A stretch of 13,607 nucleotides of DNA from Rhodospirillaceae bacterium UBA4468. GTDB taxonomy: Bacteria; Pseudomonadota; Alphaproteobacteria; Rhodospirillales; Casp-alpha2. Below, piece by piece: positions 13,110 to 13,607 of this stretch (its first letter is position 1; every line of letters begins with the position of its first letter). Location of the stretch: NCBI GenBank assembly GCA_002389385.1, contig DGOK01000108.1, forward strand, positions 1 through 13,607. Direction: 5' to 3'. The translations under genes were made by a program, and so were the position numbers. Under the pieces are notes generated by a model. The model did no database searches. It worked only from the letters and a program-made list of their open reading frames with translations, and was not told the origin of the DNA.

Positions 13110-13607
13110 TCACCGAGGCAGCGCACGGACGCGTGCACGTTCTTGGCAGACTTTCAGATAGCGACGCGCATTGTCAGATGCAACCGTGTTGGTCGCTGAC
13201 TGCTCACTAATCAGCTCATACAGTTGCTTTAAAAATGCGTCGGTATCTGGCACATGGCCACTATCTTCATCGCCGCAAAACAAGCGTTCGACATCAATCG
13301 AAAATCCATAATTCTCAGCAAACCGCTCGTAGCGTGGCTTGCGATCCTCAAGAAGGAGAGGGAACAAGCGTCGGGCAAATTCTTCTCTATCTACACCTAC
13401 GCCATCATCGGGCTGACCTGAGAGATGTTTGTCGATGAAAGTCGGATGGTAAAATAACGGTTTCGGGTTGCTCTCGGCGCGGCGCTTCAAGGCTTCTTCA
13501 CCTTTGGCATTCGCGCGGATATAGACAATCAATGAATTTTCGCGAAGAGACGTGATCACAGGGTCATCGGCGTCTTCAATGTCTGCGATTTCGCAAAGAC
13601 TGCCTGA
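13110..13607 (-). CDS. Unidentified protein, C-terminal 165 residues, 5' end off the window
   Basis: The frame is open to the right edge, so the GTG at 13559 is not the start; codons continue upstream of it (CEIADIEDADDPVITSLREN). The visible part has a hydrophobic strand SLIVYIRANA, a charged helix (KGEEALKRRAESNPKPL), FYHPTFIDKHL, and RRLFPLLLEDRKPRYERFAENYGF, ending in a helical tail. The strand followed by basic, P-loop-kinase-like lid residues and PRYERFAE suggests the C-terminal half of a P-loop nucleotide-binding protein or ATPase, but no Walker motif is in view and this is a guess. It is the upstream gene of an operon with metA (11-base gap). Confidence 0.6.
   Translation of the reverse strand, partial: SGSLCEIADIEDADDPVITSLRENSLIVYIRANAKGEEALKRRAESNPKPLFYHPTFIDKHLSGQPDDGVGVDREEFARRLFPLLLEDRKPRYERFAENYGFSIDVERLFCGDEDSGHVPDTDAFLKQLYELISEQSATNTVASDNARRYLKVCQERARVRALPR

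Overview
This window looks like an ordinary chromosomal stretch from an alphaproteobacterium, probably Rhodospirillales-like or a relative. The evidence is an alphaproteobacterial-type SerC with a hairpin leader just upstream, a long ACT-domain SerA, a BluB of the alphaproteobacterial kind, a MetA-type homoserine acyltransferase and a 17 kDa-antigen-type lipoprotein. The lineage is inferred from protein character alone. Genes are packed tightly, and five tail-to-tail pairs have stop codons that nearly touch or overlap.

Layout, left to right. (1) The C-terminus of MutT enters from the left edge and converges on a small MarR-like winged-helix regulator. (2) An AT-rich divergent region follows, with four helically spaced TTACATTTA-type repeats. 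It separates the regulator from a 17 kDa-antigen-like lipoprotein gene in which a TGA replaces a conserved cysteine codon. (3) A stand-alone CinA/MoaB-type protein and a thioredoxin-fold peroxiredoxin-like protein form a plus-strand pair that converges on bluB (5,6-dimethylbenzimidazole synthase). (4) A tRNA-Leu(UAA) is followed at once by a frameshifted, truncated tyrosine-recombinase (integrase) relic, the scar of a mobile element. The relic runs, after one TGA, in the same frame into a cyclic-nucleotide-binding-domain protein that may have lost its original start. (5) A compact minus-strand cluster reads: truncated IclR-type effector domain, APH-fold kinase, divergent enolase, EamA exporter. 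The enolase keeps its acid/base pair and metal ligands but has changed two other active-site positions, so this may be an uncharacterised metabolic cassette. (6) serC-serA lies divergently, with a two-hairpin leader covering the serC ribosome binding site. (7) serA converges on a MetA-family homoserine acyltransferase whose residue 111 is Glu, pointing to acetyl-CoA rather than succinyl-CoA. The window ends inside an unidentified gene upstream of it.

Metabolically, SerA and SerC convert 3-phosphoglycerate to phosphoserine, and MetA activates homoserine for methionine synthesis. BluB makes the lower ligand of cobalamin. The enolase-kinase-exporter cluster sits beside this phosphoglycerate node, but its substrate cannot be read from the sequence. 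The points most worth a second look are the in-frame TGA of the lipoprotein, the enolase/kinase/EamA cluster, the serC leader, the tRNA-integrase scar and the phased repeats.
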